Shown piece by piece: positions 17,308 to 30,381 of a stretch of DNA of 64,000 nucleotides. The first letter of the stretch is position 1, and every line of letters begins with the position of its first letter. Source of the DNA: an uncultured Halomicronema sp. (GTDB taxonomy: Bacteria > Cyanobacteriota > Cyanobacteriia > Phormidesmidales > Phormidesmidaceae). The stretch covers positions 1 to 64,000 of the forward strand of contig CALCCA010000187.1 of assembly GCA_937899725.1 (NCBI GenBank), read 5' to 3'. The notes below the pieces were generated by a model that did not search any database, was not told where the DNA came from, and was given only the letters and a program-made list of their open reading frames with translations. Made by a program: the position numbers and the translations under genes.

Positions 17308-17937
17308 TCAAAGACTAGACATTTTGGGTGCTGTCGGGAGCGGTGCGGCAATATCGCGATCGCGGCGCTGAGTGAGGGCCGGAGTAGGACATTCACCGTG
17401 GCTAGCAGCCCGACGCATAAACTGTAGATAGTGGCCCATCAGCGTCCAGCTAATGGTCAGCGTATCGCTCTGAGGCACATACTCGTCTCGCAGAAATTGC
17501 TGCCCGGCAGCGGTGAGCCAAACGTCGCCCAACCGACGTTGGGTAATGCGGACGAGCTGCTGCTCAGCGAGAGCAACAATCAGGCGCTGACGCTGATCAT
17601 CTGGCACTTTGGCAGAGATTTGGCCCGGCGTGATGCTGCGGTATTGGCACGACTGCAAGACGTATTTTTCGTCGGGGGTAATTGGCCATACCGAGGTATC
17701 TAGGTCTAATAGAGTGCGGCCACGGGCGGTGAGGCCAAAGCGGGTGACGATTTCTTCGTAGTCAATCCAGTGGCGCTGTCGGAGCTGCTGGCAAAGGCGA
17801 TCGCGCTGCACCCCTGACAACTTGGGTTGGGGGCAAAGCTTGGTCATTGCGGCCCGGTAGTGAGGATAGGGGAGCAATAACAACAAAAACTTAAGTTCTA
17901 AGGGCGCTAACAGAGTCGCAGCAGACAATGAAGACAT
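17308..17937 (-). CDS. Conserved cyanobacterial hypothetical, winged-helix-like
   Basis: A protein of 209 residues that I cannot assign to a named family. The middle part (RHWIDYEEIVTRFGLTARG, then ITPDEKYVLQSC and QRQRLIVALAEQQLVRI) looks like one or two winged-helix segments with a repeated QxLxxLxxR pattern, so DNA or protein binding is a guess. The N-terminus is Leu-rich (LELKFLLLLLPY), but not a clear signal peptide. It precedes the LD-carboxypeptidase gene by 133 bases on the same strand and could be co-transcribed. The ATG at 17937 follows GTGAG. Confidence 0.7.
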   Translation of the reverse strand: MSSLSAATLLAPLELKFLLLLLPYPHYRAAMTKLCPQPKLSGVQRDRLCQQLRQRHWIDYEEIVTRFGLTARGRTLLDLDTSVWPITPDEKYVLQSCQYRSITPGQISAKVPDDQRQRLIVALAEQQLVRITQRRLGDVWLTAAGQQFLRDEYVPQSDTLTISWTLMGHYLQFMRRAASHGECPTPALTQRRDRDIAAPLPTAPKMSSL

Positions 17938-18150
17938 AGACTCACATCCAGCATTCAGCCTGGATACTATGCTAGAACAAAAGTCCTACCGATCAACGAT
18001 TCAAGTTTTTACATTTCATTGCGGATGATCGCCCCCGTTTTCAGCGGCCTGATGGAACGGGGCATGCTAGTAAATATGATCAGGGCTTACGATCGCGACA
18101 ATTCTTTCCCCGTTTACTTAATCCCCTTGTGACACGAGACGCAACCATCG

Positions 18151-20520
18151 TTGCGGCATCGGCATCAACATTCTTTGACTCATCATTTGCGAGCGGTGGC
18201 TCTGTTGTCTTCGACGCCTGTATCAAACCCATTGTCAGATCTCACTCCAGCTCTCCCTTCTCCACTGGGCGATGCTAGCCTGCCATCCACCCTGGCGGCC
18301 TTTGTACCGCTCTGGAGTGCCCTGAGTGACGGACTACAAATTTTTGATTCAGAGGGGCGCTTAATTTACGCCAACGCCGTCGCCGCCGAATTGTTGGGCT
18401 ACGCCACCGCTCATGCCTATCGCGAAGAACACTGTCGTTCTGAGGCTTGGGGGCTCACGGCGATCGCGCTGGCCAATGGGACAAATCGTCCACTCGCGAT
18501 CGCTGACTACCCCTGTGTGCGAGCGCTCAAGAGTCAACCGTTTGCCGAACAAACCTTGCGCTATACGGACTTACACGGGCGCGATCGCTGCGTCGCGGTG
18601 CAAGCACTAGCCATACCTGAATCCACCAGTGCTGACCCAACTAGCCAGCGGCAGTACGCCGTTGTGATCAGCCGGTCGGTGACCGAGCCGGCGATCTCGA
18701 ACTCGCCCTGTCCCCCCCCCCTTCAGCAGATTGCGAATGCGGTACCGAGTCTCGTCGCCTATTTAGATACCCAAGAACAGCACTACTTTGCTAACCACGC
18801 TTATCTCAAAGCCTTTGATGAGACCTTAGACCACATCCAGGGCCAGAACCTGCAAACGGTGGTCGGCCCAGTCATTTATCATCAGCTGCAGAGCGCGCTG
18901 CACCAAGCTTGGCAGGGGAAAACAGTGAATATGTGCCTGCCCATCGGCAGCTTTAATCCGAAGAAGCAGTATAAGCATGTCAGCCTGACGCCTCAATGGC
19001 TAGGCGATCAGTTGGCCGGCGTGTACTTAGTGCTGAGTGACATCACGGCCCACAAACACACCAACGACCTGCTGCAAACCGAGACTGATTTTTTCCGCGA
19101 TTCCCTAGAGGCGGCCACGGTGGGCATTTGGGACTGGCATTTTCTCAACCAAGAAATGATGTGGTCATCGCCTCAAGAGCAGCTATTTGGGTTGAAACCG
19201 GGTGGTTTTGACGGCAAGCCAGACACCTATTTAGCGTTGGTCCAGGCGGTCGATCGCGCCGATCTCCACACAGCGATCGATCAGGCCATGCAGCCGCCAC
19301 ATCATTTTGCCGCCCAGTTTCGGGTCACCTTAGCTGACCAATCGGTGCGCTGGCTCAGTCAACGGGGGCAGGTGGTGCGCAATGCCAAGGGACAAATCAT
19401 TCGCATGGCCGGGGTGACGTTTGACATCACCGTGCAAAAAGAGGCCGAAGCAAAGCTGATCGAACAGGCGAAACGCGATCACCTGGTGGCAAAAATTTCT
19501 CAGGAAATCAATCGCTCGACCGATCTCAACGAGGTCTTACCACAGGTGGTGCAAGAGATCCGCTGTCTTTTGCAGGTTGACCGACTCAGCATCATTGATT
19601 TGCTGCAGCCAAAGATGGCGGGCAGGGTCACATTCGAAGCCCACACGGCGGGCACTGAGTCAATGCTGACTTGGGAGATGCGCCACCCTTGGGCGATGAA
19701 AGAGGCCTACCTGCAAAAATATCAGCAGGGGTATCCGATCGCAGTTTGCGATGTGAACGAACAGTCGTTCAGCGAGGAAGAACTCGAGTTCTTGGGCTTT
19801 TTTCAAATCACCGCTGAATTGACGGTGCCTCTGTTAGAAGACAAAAAACTCTGGGGCCTGCTGTCAGCCCAATCAAAACAGCCCAGGACGTGGCAGCCCG
19901 AGGAACGCCGACTGTTAGAAACCCTAGGTCGCTTGGTGAGTACGGCCGTGCAGCGCGATCGGCTGCACCATAGCCTGACTCAGGCTAACCAAAAACTCCA
20001 GCGCTTTGCCTATCTCGATGGCTTGACGCAGGTAGCCAATCGACGACGGTTTGAACAGTTTCTCAATCACGAATGGCGGCGGTTGATGCGAGAAAAATCA
20101 ACGCTGGCGCTAATCATGGTGGATATTGACCATTTCAAAGCGTTTAACGATATTTATGGGCACCAGGCGGGGGACGAATGTCTGCGCCGAGTAGCCGCCA
20201 TTTTGCGCACGACAGTGCAGCGCCCAGCGGATATGGTGGCTCGCTACGGTGGCGAAGAGTTCGCCGTCGTATTGCCCAATACGGGGGTTGAAGGGGCGGA
20301 AACCGTAGCCGAAAAAATCCGTGCCCACATGCACGAACAAAAAATTCCCCATCGCGGCTCACAAGTGTGCCCGTTTGTCACGATGAGTCTCGGCGTCGCC
20401 GTGATGTCACCCCATCCGCTCAAAGCCCCAGATGACTTGATTAAAGTTGCTGATGAAGCGCTCTATCAGGCCAAAGAGAACGGTCGCGATCGCGTTGTCT
20501 GTCATACCCCAACGTCATAG
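18151..20520 (+). CDS. Diguanylate cyclase with three PAS domains and a GAF domain
   Basis: A protein of about 789 residues. It has PAS-like segments near residues 47-100 (LQIFDSEGRLIYANAVAAEL), 195-305 and 312-437 (PAS with a PAC-like ending, ITVQKEAEA). A GAF domain covers about 455-610, and a C-terminal GGDEF domain holds the motif RYGGEEF at about 698-704. The inhibitory-site motif RPAD lies five residues before GGEEF, so product inhibition by c-di-GMP is expected. The enzyme makes c-di-GMP from two GTP in response to sensory input. The start is uncertain: TTG 18151 or a nearby GTG, because no ATG precedes the first PAS. Confidence 0.88.
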   Translation: MRHRHQHSLTHHLRAVALLSSTPVSNPLSDLTPALPSPLGDASLPSTLAAFVPLWSALSDGLQIFDSEGRLIYANAVAAELLGYATAHAYREEHCRSEAWGLTAIALANGTNRPLAIADYPCVRALKSQPFAEQTLRYTDLHGRDRCVAVQALAIPESTSADPTSQRQYAVVISRSVTEPAISNSPCPPPLQQIANAVPSLVAYLDTQEQHYFANHAYLKAFDETLDHIQGQNLQTVVGPVIYHQLQSALHQAWQGKTVNMCLPIGSFNPKKQYKHVSLTPQWLGDQLAGVYLVLSDITAHKHTNDLLQTETDFFRDSLEAATVGIWDWHFLNQEMMWSSPQEQLFGLKPGGFDGKPDTYLALVQAVDRADLHTAIDQAMQPPHHFAAQFRVTLADQSVRWLSQRGQVVRNAKGQIIRMAGVTFDITVQKEAEAKLIEQAKRDHLVAKISQEINRSTDLNEVLPQVVQEIRCLLQVDRLSIIDLLQPKMAGRVTFEAHTAGTESMLTWEMRHPWAMKEAYLQKYQQGYPIAVCDVNEQSFSEEELEFLGFFQITAELTVPLLEDKKLWGLLSAQSKQPRTWQPEERRLLETLGRLVSTAVQRDRLHHSLTQANQKLQRFAYLDGLTQVANRRRFEQFLNHEWRRLMREKSTLALIMVDIDHFKAFNDIYGHQAGDECLRRVAAILRTTVQRPADMVARYGGEEFAVVLPNTGVEGAETVAEKIRAHMHEQKIPHRGSQVCPFVTMSLGVAVMSPHPLKAPDDLIKVADEALYQAKENGRDRVVCHTPTS

Positions 20521-20636
20521 TTGAAGACCTCGGAATAAGGGGGCGTAGATCAGAGTGGCGAGAGCCGGGGAACAGCCGGGCAAGGCTTTCGAAAAAGGCA
20601 ACCAGCAGTCGCACCGACTATTTTGTCCAGAGGCTT

Positions 20637-20673
20637 AGGATAATTGTCCTAACTGGATTGAGGACTATTGTCC
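20637..20673. promoter_or_regulatory. Repeated AGGA-N6-TCC motif, possible operator
   Basis: AGGATAATTGTCC and AGGACTATTGTCC occur 24 bases apart, upstream of the elastin-like protein gene. The first is an imperfect palindrome (AGGA/TCCT). Binding by a regulator is speculative. Confidence 0.3.
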
Positions 20674-20675
20674 CC

Positions 20676-20694
20676 CCGCCTTTAGGCGGTTTGC
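20676..20694 (+). terminator. Weak hairpin, possible terminator
   Basis: CCGCCT (20676-20681) pairs with AGGCGG (20684-20689), then TTTGC. It is about 155 bases downstream of the diguanylate cyclase and lacks a long T-run, so termination is uncertain. Confidence 0.35.
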
Positions 20695-20802
20695 TTCAGG
20701 CCTGATGCCATCGGTGATTTTTAGCATATGAATGTGTTTCTGATTAGACCATTGACTCTGACTAGATTCCTCATACAAGCTCAAGCTGCGCTGGAGACCC
20801 CA

Positions 20803-21222
20803 ATGACCTTCAACTTTTCGATTGACTATTTACCTAAACTGCTATTAGCGGTGGTTAGCACGAGCACTATCCTGATTGGCAACTCCCAATTAGCCCAGGC
20901 CCAAACTGCTCCCGTGACTAGAACGATTAACGCCCAGACGACTATTGTCGATTTTGACGGGCGCACTCAATTTGGTGTGGGTGGCGTCGTGCCGCCTGGC
21001 GTGGGCATTATCCCTGCCGTGGGTGTTGTCCCCCCTGGCGTGGGCATTATCCCTGGCGTTGGCGTCGTGCCGCCTGGCGTGGGTGTTGTACCTGGTATGG
21101 GTGCTACTGCCATGCCTAATATTGGTGGTGGTGCACCCGGGGGGCGGGGTGTCGGTATTCCTAATGTTGGTGACGTTAGCCAACCCGGTGCTAGAAGTTT
21201 TGGCATCACGCGACCTCGCTGA
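20803..21222 (+). CDS. Exported protein with elastin-like VPPGVG repeats
   Basis: A protein of 139 residues. The N-terminus carries a signal-like hydrophobic segment (KLLLAVVSTSTILIGNSQLAQAQ). The middle, encoded by 20977-21102, is a low-complexity array of units such as VVPPGVGIIP and GVGVVPGMG, resembling elastin-type VPGVG repeats. The tail is Gly/Pro-rich (GGGAPGGRGVGIPN). No enzyme motif; an extracellular or periplasmic flexible, structural role is inferred. ATG at 20803 follows GGAG with good spacing; the open frame from 20728 adds 25 non-signal residues. Function unrecognised. Confidence 0.78.
   Translation: MTFNFSIDYLPKLLLAVVSTSTILIGNSQLAQAQTAPVTRTINAQTTIVDFDGRTQFGVGGVVPPGVGIIPAVGVVPPGVGIIPGVGVVPPGVGVVPGMGATAMPNIGGGAPGGRGVGIPNVGDVSQPGARSFGITRPR
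20977..21102 (+). repeat. In-frame repeats coding GVGVVPPGVGIIP units
   Basis: Three imperfect units of about 42 bases encode VVPPGVGIIPAVG, VVPPGVGIIPGVG and VVPPGVGVVPGMG. The DNA units differ at several wobble positions. Confidence 0.85.
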
Positions 21223-21372
21223 CCATCTTGGTGCCCGGAGTTGAGTAGTTGTCGATCTCATCCTATTCCCTGCCTGGCAAGGGGACTGGGTGTGGTCGGG
21301 GCCTTTTTTTATCGCTGCATAACCAACGCTTGGCCCGCTCCCACGCGACTTGAGCACAACTGGCTTGAAAGG

Positions 21373-21435
21373 CCCGTTTCAAACACGAGGTCAGACATCA
21401 CGGCGCGGTAGACGCGATCACGGGCGACATCCAGC
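21373..21435 (-). pseudogene. Relic of a GNAT acetyltransferase gene
   Basis: The minus strand reads LDVARDRVYRAVMSDLVFETG. This closely matches LAVARDRGYRAVMYNLVFET of the intact GNAT gene at 25627-26193, and the DNA is also clearly similar over about 60 bases. Flanks do not match, so only this fragment of a former paralogue or duplicated copy survives. Confidence 0.7.
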
Positions 21436-21459
21436 TGTTGCAAGTATTTGGTGTGTTTG

Positions 21460-21514
21460 AGGGGCTGTCATCATTTAGCTGTCACATACTTTCAATCAGC
21501 AGGACGCAGCCCCT
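21460..21514. repeat. Inverted repeat AGGGGCTG...CAGCCCCT
   Basis: An 8-bp perfect inverted pair spans 55 bases. The left arm with its extension, AGGGGCTGTCATCATTT, recurs with one change at 30156-30172, so it may be a solo end of a mobile element. Confidence 0.4.
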
Positions 21515-21633
21515 AGAATGCGGGCACGGTGCTGCTTATTCTCAAAGGCTTCTGGGGGTTAATGGATGACGTACCCTAGTTTTGCCCGTAGTCTGCAGCA
21601 AATGGTGATTGATTGAGTTGAGTTAAAGCATCT

Positions 21634-24600
21634 ATGCATCAAACAGCAGCGGGTACCGACACGGGTAAGTCCGATGGGCAGTGGCAGTTTTGGATCGACC
21701 GAGGCGGGACGTTTACCGACGTTGTCGCTAAGCGACCTGACGGCAAAATCGTCATTCATAAGCTGCTGTCAGAAAATCCTGAGCAGTATCAGGATGCGCC
21801 CGTTCAGGGGATTCGCGACTGTTTGCAGCTAGGCCCAGACGAGCCGATTCCGGCGGAGCGGATTGCGGGGATCAAGATGGGCACGACAGTGGCAACCAAT
21901 GCGCTGCTAGAGCACCAAGGCGATCGCACCCTGTTTGTCACCACCCAAGGCTTTGGCGATGCCCTCAGAATCGGCTATCAAAATCGGCCTAATATCTTTG
22001 CTCGCGAGATTGTGCTGCCGCAGATGCTGTACGAGCAGGTAGTCGAAATTGAGGAGAGAATTAGCGCTCAGGGTGAGGTGTTGACGCCATTGCGATCGGA
22101 CGCGGCCCAACAACAGCTACAAGCAGCTTACGACACCGGGATTCGCAGTTGTGCGATCGCCCTAATGCACGGCTATCGCTACCCCCGGCACGAGCAAACC
22201 CTGGGCGAACTAGCCCAGCAGATCGGCTTCACGCAGGTTTCGCTGTCTCATCAGGTCAGCCCGCTGATGAAACTGGTCAGCCGGGGCGATACGACGGTGG
22301 TCGATGCTTACCTCTCACCAATTTTACGGCGCTATGTCGATCGCGTGACCAGTCAGATTTCAGGTACTGATCACGCGCCGCTGCTGATGTTTATGCAGTC
22401 GAATGGCGGCCTGAGTGACGCGCAGTTTTTCCAGGGCAAAGACAGCATTCTCTCGGGGCCAGCTGGAGGCATCGTGGGTGCCGTGAAAACGAGCGAGCTG
22501 GCCGGCTTCGAGCAGATTATCAGCTTTGATATGGGCGGCACCTCTACCGATGTGGCCCACTATGCCGGTGAATATGAGCGCACCTTTGAGTCCGAAGTGG
22601 CGGGTGTGCGGCTGCGCACGCCGATGATGGCCATCAATACGGTGGCGGCAGGCGGCGGCTCCATTGTGCAGTATGACGGCAGTCGCTATCGCGTTGGGCC
22701 GGCGTCTGCGGGGGCGAATCCAGGGCCGGCGAGCTATGGCCGGGGCGGGCCGCTCACCGTCACGGACTGCAACGTGCAGGTGGGCAAACTCCAGCCCGAT
22801 TTCTTCCCCAAGGTATTTGGCCCCAAAGCCGATGCGCCGTTGAATCAACCGGTTGTGGCGGAGAAATTTGAGCAACTGGCAGCTGAGATTGGCGATGGCC
22901 GGAGTGCCGCTGCGGTAGCCGATGGCTTTTTGAGCATCGCGGTGGAGAAGATGGCCAGCGCGATCAAACAAATCTCGCTGCAAAAAGGCTATGACGTGTC
23001 TAAATACGCGCTCTGCTGCTTTGGCGGGGCCGGCGGACAACATGCCTGTTTGATTGCGGCGGCGCTGGGCATGCAACGAATTTTGATCCATCCCTATGCG
23101 GGGGTGCTGTCGGCCTATGGCATTGGCCTCGCGGAACTGCGCGTGTTGCGAGAAAGCTCAGTGGAAGCCCCACTGACGGCGGCCTTAGATCTATCGCCTC
23201 GCTTTGATGAGCTGATTGCCGACGCGGAGGCCGAACTGGCGCAGCAGTCAGTGCAGCCGATCGCTGTGGAAACCCGGCAGCAGGCGCACCTCAAGTATGA
23301 CGGCACCGACTCGACGCTGCTGGTTGAGTTTGACACGGCGGAGCGGATGCAACACCAGTTTGAAGCCCAACATCAGCAGCGCTATGGCTTTGTGGCGGCA
23401 GACAAAGCCTTGGTGGTGGAGGCCATTTCAATTGAGTTGGTGGCGCAAAGCCAGCAGGCCGATGAGCCCAAGCAAGCACGCCGGTCGGGCGATCGCCCCC
23501 AGCCGGTGGCCCAAGTGAAAATTTACACGGCGGATGACTGGCATGAGACGCCCATTTATCAGCGGCCAGATTTGCAGCCCGGCGATACCGTTTCTGGGCC
23601 AGCGCTGATTGTGGAAGCCACCGGCACCAACGTGATTGAACCGGACTGGCGGGTTGAGGTGAGCGATCGCAACTACCTCATCCTCACCTATCAAGCCCCA
23701 CCGGAGAGGTCAGAGAGTACCGACATCAACACTGCGACCGCTGACCCCGTCATGCTGGAAATTTTCAACAATCTGTTTCGCTCGATCGCTGAACAGATGG
23801 GCACCACGCTGCAAAACACCAGCTATTCAGTGAATATCAAAGAACGACTCGATTTCTCCTGCGCCATCTTTGACCAAACCGGGCAGCTGGTCGCGAATGC
23901 GCCTCATATTCCCGTGCATTTGGGGTCGATGAGTGAGAGTGTGCGATCGCTGATCGACAGCCACGGTGACACGCTGCAACCGGGGGATGTTTTCATCTTG
24001 AACAATCCCTACCACGGCGGCACCCACCTGCCCGATGTCACCGCCATTACCCCCGTCTTTGAAGCCGGGAAAGATCAGGCCATTTTTTACCTGGCTTCGC
24101 GCGGCCACCATGCCGACATAGGCGGCATCACGCCCGGGTCAATGCCCTCTGATAGCACCTCGGTCGAGCAGGAAGGCGTGCTGTTTGACAACTTTCAACT
24201 GGTCGAAGCGGGCCAGTTTCGCGAGGCCGAACTGCGACAGCGGTTGACAGCAGGAAAATATCCGGTGCGCAATCCGACTCAGAATATTGCTGACCTGCAG
24301 GCACAAATTGCCGCCAATGAGAAAGGCGTACAGGAACTGCAGCGGATGCTGGAGCAGTATGGGTTAGCAACCGTGCAAGCCTATATGGGCTATGTGCAGG
24401 ATAATGCGGAAGAATCGGTGCGGCGAGCAATTGATCGGCTCAGCGATGGCAGCTTTACCTATGAGCTAGATAGCGGCGACCGCATTCAAGTCGCCATTCA
24501 AATTCACAAGGGCGATCGCCGCGCCACCATTGACTTTTCCGGCACCTCACCCCAGCTCAGCAACAACTTTAATGCCCCCTCGGCGATCTGCAAGGCGGCG

Positions 24601-25269
24601 GTGCTCTATGTGTTTAGAACCCTGGTGGACGATGACATCCCGCTCAATGCCGGTTGTCTCCAGCCCTTGGACATCATCATTCCCGAGGGCTGTTTGCTCA
24701 ATCCGGCCTACCCCGCTGCGGTAGTGGCCGGTAATGTCGAAACCTCCCAGGCGATCGTGGATACGCTGTATGGCGCTTTGGGTGTCTTAGCCGCCTCTCA
24801 AGGCACGATGAATAATTTCACCTTTGGCAATCAGCGCTACCAGTACTACGAGACCATCTGCGGCGGATCTGGGGCGGGGCCTGACTTTGCGGGCACCGAC
24901 GCCGTGCAAACCCACATGACCAACTCTCACCTCACCGATCCAGAAGTGCTGGAATGGCGATTCCCCGTGCGGTTAGAAAGCTTTTCGATTCGGCCCAACA
25001 GCGGTGGCGCGGGCCAGCATCGCGGGGGGCATGGGGTGATTCGACGGCTGCAGTTCACTGAACCAATGACCGCCGCGATTCTCTCTAGCCATCGGCGGAC
25101 TGCTCCTTTTGGGCAGGCGGGGGGTGAAGCTGGCACCGTCGGCCATAACTGGATTCAGCGCCACGATGGTAGCCGCGAAGACCTCGCTGGCACCGCCACC
25201 GTGGAGATGGCGGCAGGCGACACGTTCGTGATCGAAACTCCCGGCGGCGGCGGCTTTGGCACCCAGTAA
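21634..25269 (+). CDS. 5-oxoprolinase (fused hydantoinase A/B subunits)
   Basis: A protein of 1211 residues, close to the length of complete ATP-dependent 5-oxoprolinases. The N-terminal hydantoinase A-like half begins with an ATP-grasp-like [14 protein letters not shown] and contains [10 protein letters not shown] and TVAAGGGS. From about residue 702 the hydantoinase B-like half starts ([19 protein letters not shown]) with [14 protein letters not shown] and ends GGGFGTQ. The enzyme opens 5-oxoproline to glutamate using ATP, closing the glutathione (gamma-glutamyl) cycle. Gene context does not add support; a glutathione link is inference. Both halves are in one frame without disruption. An upstream ribosome binding site is weak. 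Confidence 0.92.
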   Translation: MHQTAAGTDTGKSDGQWQFWIDRGGTFTDVVAKRPDGKIVIHKLLSENPEQYQDAPVQGIRDCLQLGPDEPIPAERIAGIKMGTTVATNALLEHQGDRTLFVTTQGFGDALRIGYQNRPNIFAREIVLPQMLYEQVVEIEERISAQGEVLTPLRSDAAQQQLQAAYDTGIRSCAIALMHGYRYPRHEQTLGELAQQIGFTQVSLSHQVSPLMKLVSRGDTTVVDAYLSPILRRYVDRVTSQISGTDHAPLLMFMQSNGGLSDAQFFQGKDSILSGPAGGIVGAVKTSELAGFEQIISFDMGGTSTDVAHYAGEYERTFESEVAGVRLRTPMMAINTVAAGGGSIVQYDGSRYRVGPASAGANPGPASYGRGGPLTVTDCNVQVGKLQPDFFPKVFGPKADAPLNQPVVAEKFEQLAAEIGDGRSAAAVADGFLSIAVEKMASAIKQISLQKGYDVSKYALCCFGGAGGQHACLIAAALGMQRILIHPYAGVLSAYGIGLAELRVLRESSVEAPLTAALDLSPRFDELIADAEAELAQQSVQPIAVETRQQAHLKYDGTDSTLLVEFDTAERMQHQFEAQHQQRYGFVAADKALVVEAISIELVAQSQQADEPKQARRSGDRPQPVAQVKIYTADDWHETPIYQRPDLQPGDTVSGPALIVEATGTNVIEPDWRVEVSDRNYLILTYQAPPERSESTDINTATADPVMLEIFNNLFRSIAEQMGTTLQNTSYSVNIKERLDFSCAIFDQTGQLVANAPHIPVHLGSMSESVRSLIDSHGDTLQPGDVFILNNPYHGGTHLPDVTAITPVFEAGKDQAIFYLASRGHHADIGGITPGSMPSDSTSVEQEGVLFDNFQLVEAGQFREAELRQRLTAGKYPVRNPTQNIADLQAQIAANEKGVQELQRMLEQYGLATVQAYMGYVQDNAEESVRRAIDRLSDGSFTYELDSGDRIQVAIQIHKGDRRATIDFSGTSPQLSNNFNAPSAICKAAVLYVFRTLVDDDIPLNAGCLQPLDIIIPEGCLLNPAYPAAVVAGNVETSQAIVDTLYGALGVLAASQGTMNNFTFGNQRYQYYETICGGSGAGPDFAGTDAVQTHMTNSHLTDPEVLEWRFPVRLESFSIRPNSGGAGQHRGGHGVIRRLQFTEPMTAAILSSHRRTAPFGQAGGEAGTVGHNWIQRHDGSREDLAGTATVEMAAGDTFVIETPGGGGFGTQ

Positions 25270-25626
25270 AAACGGTAGACCTATCGTCTTGGGAACATCC
25301 CAGATTTGCCAGTTAATCAATGCGTTTAGGGCGGACATCTTGCCCGCGAGCCGGGTTATCCAAGACGAATTAACGCCAGTTCAGGTTAAGCCAAACTCCG
25401 TTTCTGTCCCCTCTGAGGAGGAGCTAATGGGGTGGATTGAACCACTCTCAGCGGAAGGACGATACCCACCCTGCTTTTGGCACCCCGCCCCAGAGGAGAT
25501 TGTCGCTTCAATCGGCGGGTAAGCGTGCCTGATGCACTTATCCCGAACTCAGGTGAATTAGGATGCATTCAATCGTCCTCCGGCTCCCTCAGTCTCAATG
25601 CCCTTTGTCCACTACGGCTCCTCTCT
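25270..25626. other. Intergenic region containing repeat family B
   Basis: Mostly occupied by the 25378-25549 repeat element; no gene is supported. Confidence 0.6.
25378..25549. repeat. MITE-like repeat family B, copy 1
   Basis: About 172 bases with imperfect terminal inverted repeats (AGTTCaGGTTAAG and, inverted, AGTTCGGGATAAG). It matches a second copy at 55121-55284 over nearly its length, for example TTTCTGTCCCyTCTGAGGAG near the left end and ATCCCGAACTCA at the right. An internal inverted pair around CCCCTCTGAGGAGG could fold. Confidence 0.75.
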
Positions 25627-26193
25627 CTACTCGCCTGCTCCCGCCGCCTCAACCAGCGACTTATACAGCATCACCGCATCGACGTAGCGCCCGTCTGGTA
25701 AATAGGCCGCCTGGGGCACCCGACCAATCTCGTGAAATCCCAAAGACTGCCACAGCTTGAGGGAAGGCACATTCGTCTCAAACACGAGGTTATACATCAC
25801 AGCGCGGTAGCCGCGATCGCGGGCGACAGCCAGCATGACTTCGCCCATCAGGCGGCCCAGCCCCTGACCCCGCATTTGAGGCGCTACAATGAATCCGGCA
25901 TTACCAATGTGGCTACAGCGTCCAGGAAAGTTGGGTTTAAGATAGAATGCCCCCACGACCTGAGCCGAGTGGTTCGCATCGGCTGGCACTGGCAGGCGCA
26001 CGACAAACGCTTCGCCTTTCAGCCAATAATTCGCAAAGGCCTCTACTGAAAGGGGGGCCGATTGAGGATAACTCACCCCGTCTAACACGATCTGATTCAG
26101 CATTGCTCTGACCCCAGTCGCTTCATGGGGCTGCATCAGATCAACACAGACGGGCAGTTCAGACTTGGTGTGACGGTAAATGGGAAAATCCAT
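25627..26193 (-). CDS. GNAT-family N-acetyltransferase
   Basis: A protein of 188 residues. The acetyl-CoA-binding motif A is visible as FIVAPQMRGQGLGRLMGEVML, followed by ARDRGYRAVMYNLVFETNVPSLKLW and GFHEIGRVP, the usual GNAT motif B. Substrate is unknown; members acetylate amino groups of small molecules or proteins. A fragment of a related copy is left at 21373-21435. ATG at 26193; the next gene (SNF2 helicase) is divergent 50 bases away, so the two promoters share this short region. Confidence 0.88.
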   Translation of the reverse strand: MDFPIYRHTKSELPVCVDLMQPHEATGVRAMLNQIVLDGVSYPQSAPLSVEAFANYWLKGEAFVVRLPVPADANHSAQVVGAFYLKPNFPGRCSHIGNAGFIVAPQMRGQGLGRLMGEVMLAVARDRGYRAVMYNLVFETNVPSLKLWQSLGFHEIGRVPQAAYLPDGRYVDAVMLYKSLVEAAGAGE

Positions 26194-26243
26194 AGACGAT
26201 CAGGCTGAGGCATCAAAGGTTTGTTGATTGATTTGAGTGTGGC

Positions 26244-29429
<3,186 letters not shown>

Positions 29430-29617
29430 GAACATAGAGCGAAACTCCGTTACCCCACGGAGCCGTGTTTTGCTGGTCAAGGCTGCGACTGGGCCAGCTA
29501 GGGAATGTCCTCGCAAGAACCGACCGGTACTGTAAGGGCAGGTCTAGCTAGAAACCTAGATTTCGCAGCCATAGAGCATCAACAAAACCCGCTCCGACGA
29601 GTATCGTCTTGACTGAT

Positions 29618-29974
29618 TTACTGAAAATCGTCTTCGTCTTCGTCCGATAGAAGAGAACCGGTGAGGGAAACTTCCATTTCCATGCGCTGTTCCATTTGAC
29701 GCAAGAAATAGCCCGTCATCATGGCCGACGCCAAAAGACCCGCCAGGTTCTCGCGATCAGTGGTGATTTGGACGTTGAAGCCATCGCCCGGCAAGACTCC
29801 GATGAGTCCCTGGACATTTTGAGAAATAATTTGTTTAATCTCGGGAGTGACCGCCTGGGCTACTCGGCTCAACACATCAGGCGACTGATGCTTGAGATAT
29901 TGAAGCAGCTGGTTGCCCGCCTCATCATCGACGTGCAGACCAACAAAATCAACGCGCTCAGGGTTAAATGTCAT
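29618..29974 (-). CDS. DUF760 family protein
   Basis: A protein of 118 residues matching the DUF760 pattern of cyanobacteria and plastids: LLQYLKHQSPDVLSRVAQAV, the central GLIGVLPGDGFNVQITTDRE, and LLASAMMTGYFLRQMEQRM. The C-terminus is acidic (LLSDEDEDDFQ). Function is unknown; plant homologues are plastid proteins. It stands alone between SNF2 (convergent) and a gene-poor region. ATG at 29974. Confidence 0.85.
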   Translation of the reverse strand: MTFNPERVDFVGLHVDDEAGNQLLQYLKHQSPDVLSRVAQAVTPEIKQIISQNVQGLIGVLPGDGFNVQITTDRENLAGLLASAMMTGYFLRQMEQRMEMEVSLTGSLLSDEDEDDFQ

Positions 29975-30381
29975 AAAGCTCTGTTTACTATCTCCCTTAA
30001 CCTCAGATTCAATGACTTGATTATTCCAGTCATTGCAGTGCTCGGATGCTTGATGTTTTTACCTGAATCGAAGCAGTTCAGCTTGATTCATCTTCAAACA
30101 ACGGGATTTTGGACTCGATTGTGCTACTACTTTAGCAAATGATTGGCTTTTGCCCAGGGGCTGTCACCATTTCGGCAGAATCTGATGTGTGGCAGACGGT
30201 TAATCACAGGGCGCGAAGTCAGACTCCCCGTGCTCAGGCTCTTGCCATCATCTGATCCAGGCTGGGGCACAGAGGGGGCAGCTGGCTTCAGCACAGCAGT
30301 CTTAACGGCCCTGGCAAAGGGTGTAGAAATGGGCACATAGACTTCGCTTCCAAGAATCTAAGCGCCCATTGGCAAAGCTGC
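29975..30381. other. Intergenic region
   Basis: No supported gene. It contains the motif AGGGGCTGTCACCATTT at 30156-30172, shared with 21460-21476, and a candidate scpB terminator at 30325-30370. Confidence 0.5.
30325..30370 (-). terminator. Possible terminator downstream of scpB
   Basis: AATGGGC (30328-30334) and GCCCATT (30364-30370) pair. On the minus strand, the arm at 30328-30334 is followed by TTTCT. The loop is long and the T-run short. Confidence 0.35.

Larger units (their letters stand above)
21223..21633. other. Intergenic region holding relic sequences
   Basis: No intact gene. It contains the GNAT-gene relic at 21373-21435 and an inverted repeat AGGGGCTG/CAGCCCCT at 21460-21514. 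Confidence 0.6.

Noticed and set aside
22360-23091. 243-residue open frame antisense to the 5-oxoprolinase
   Set aside because: Shadow of the well-supported gene; no motif or ribosome binding site.
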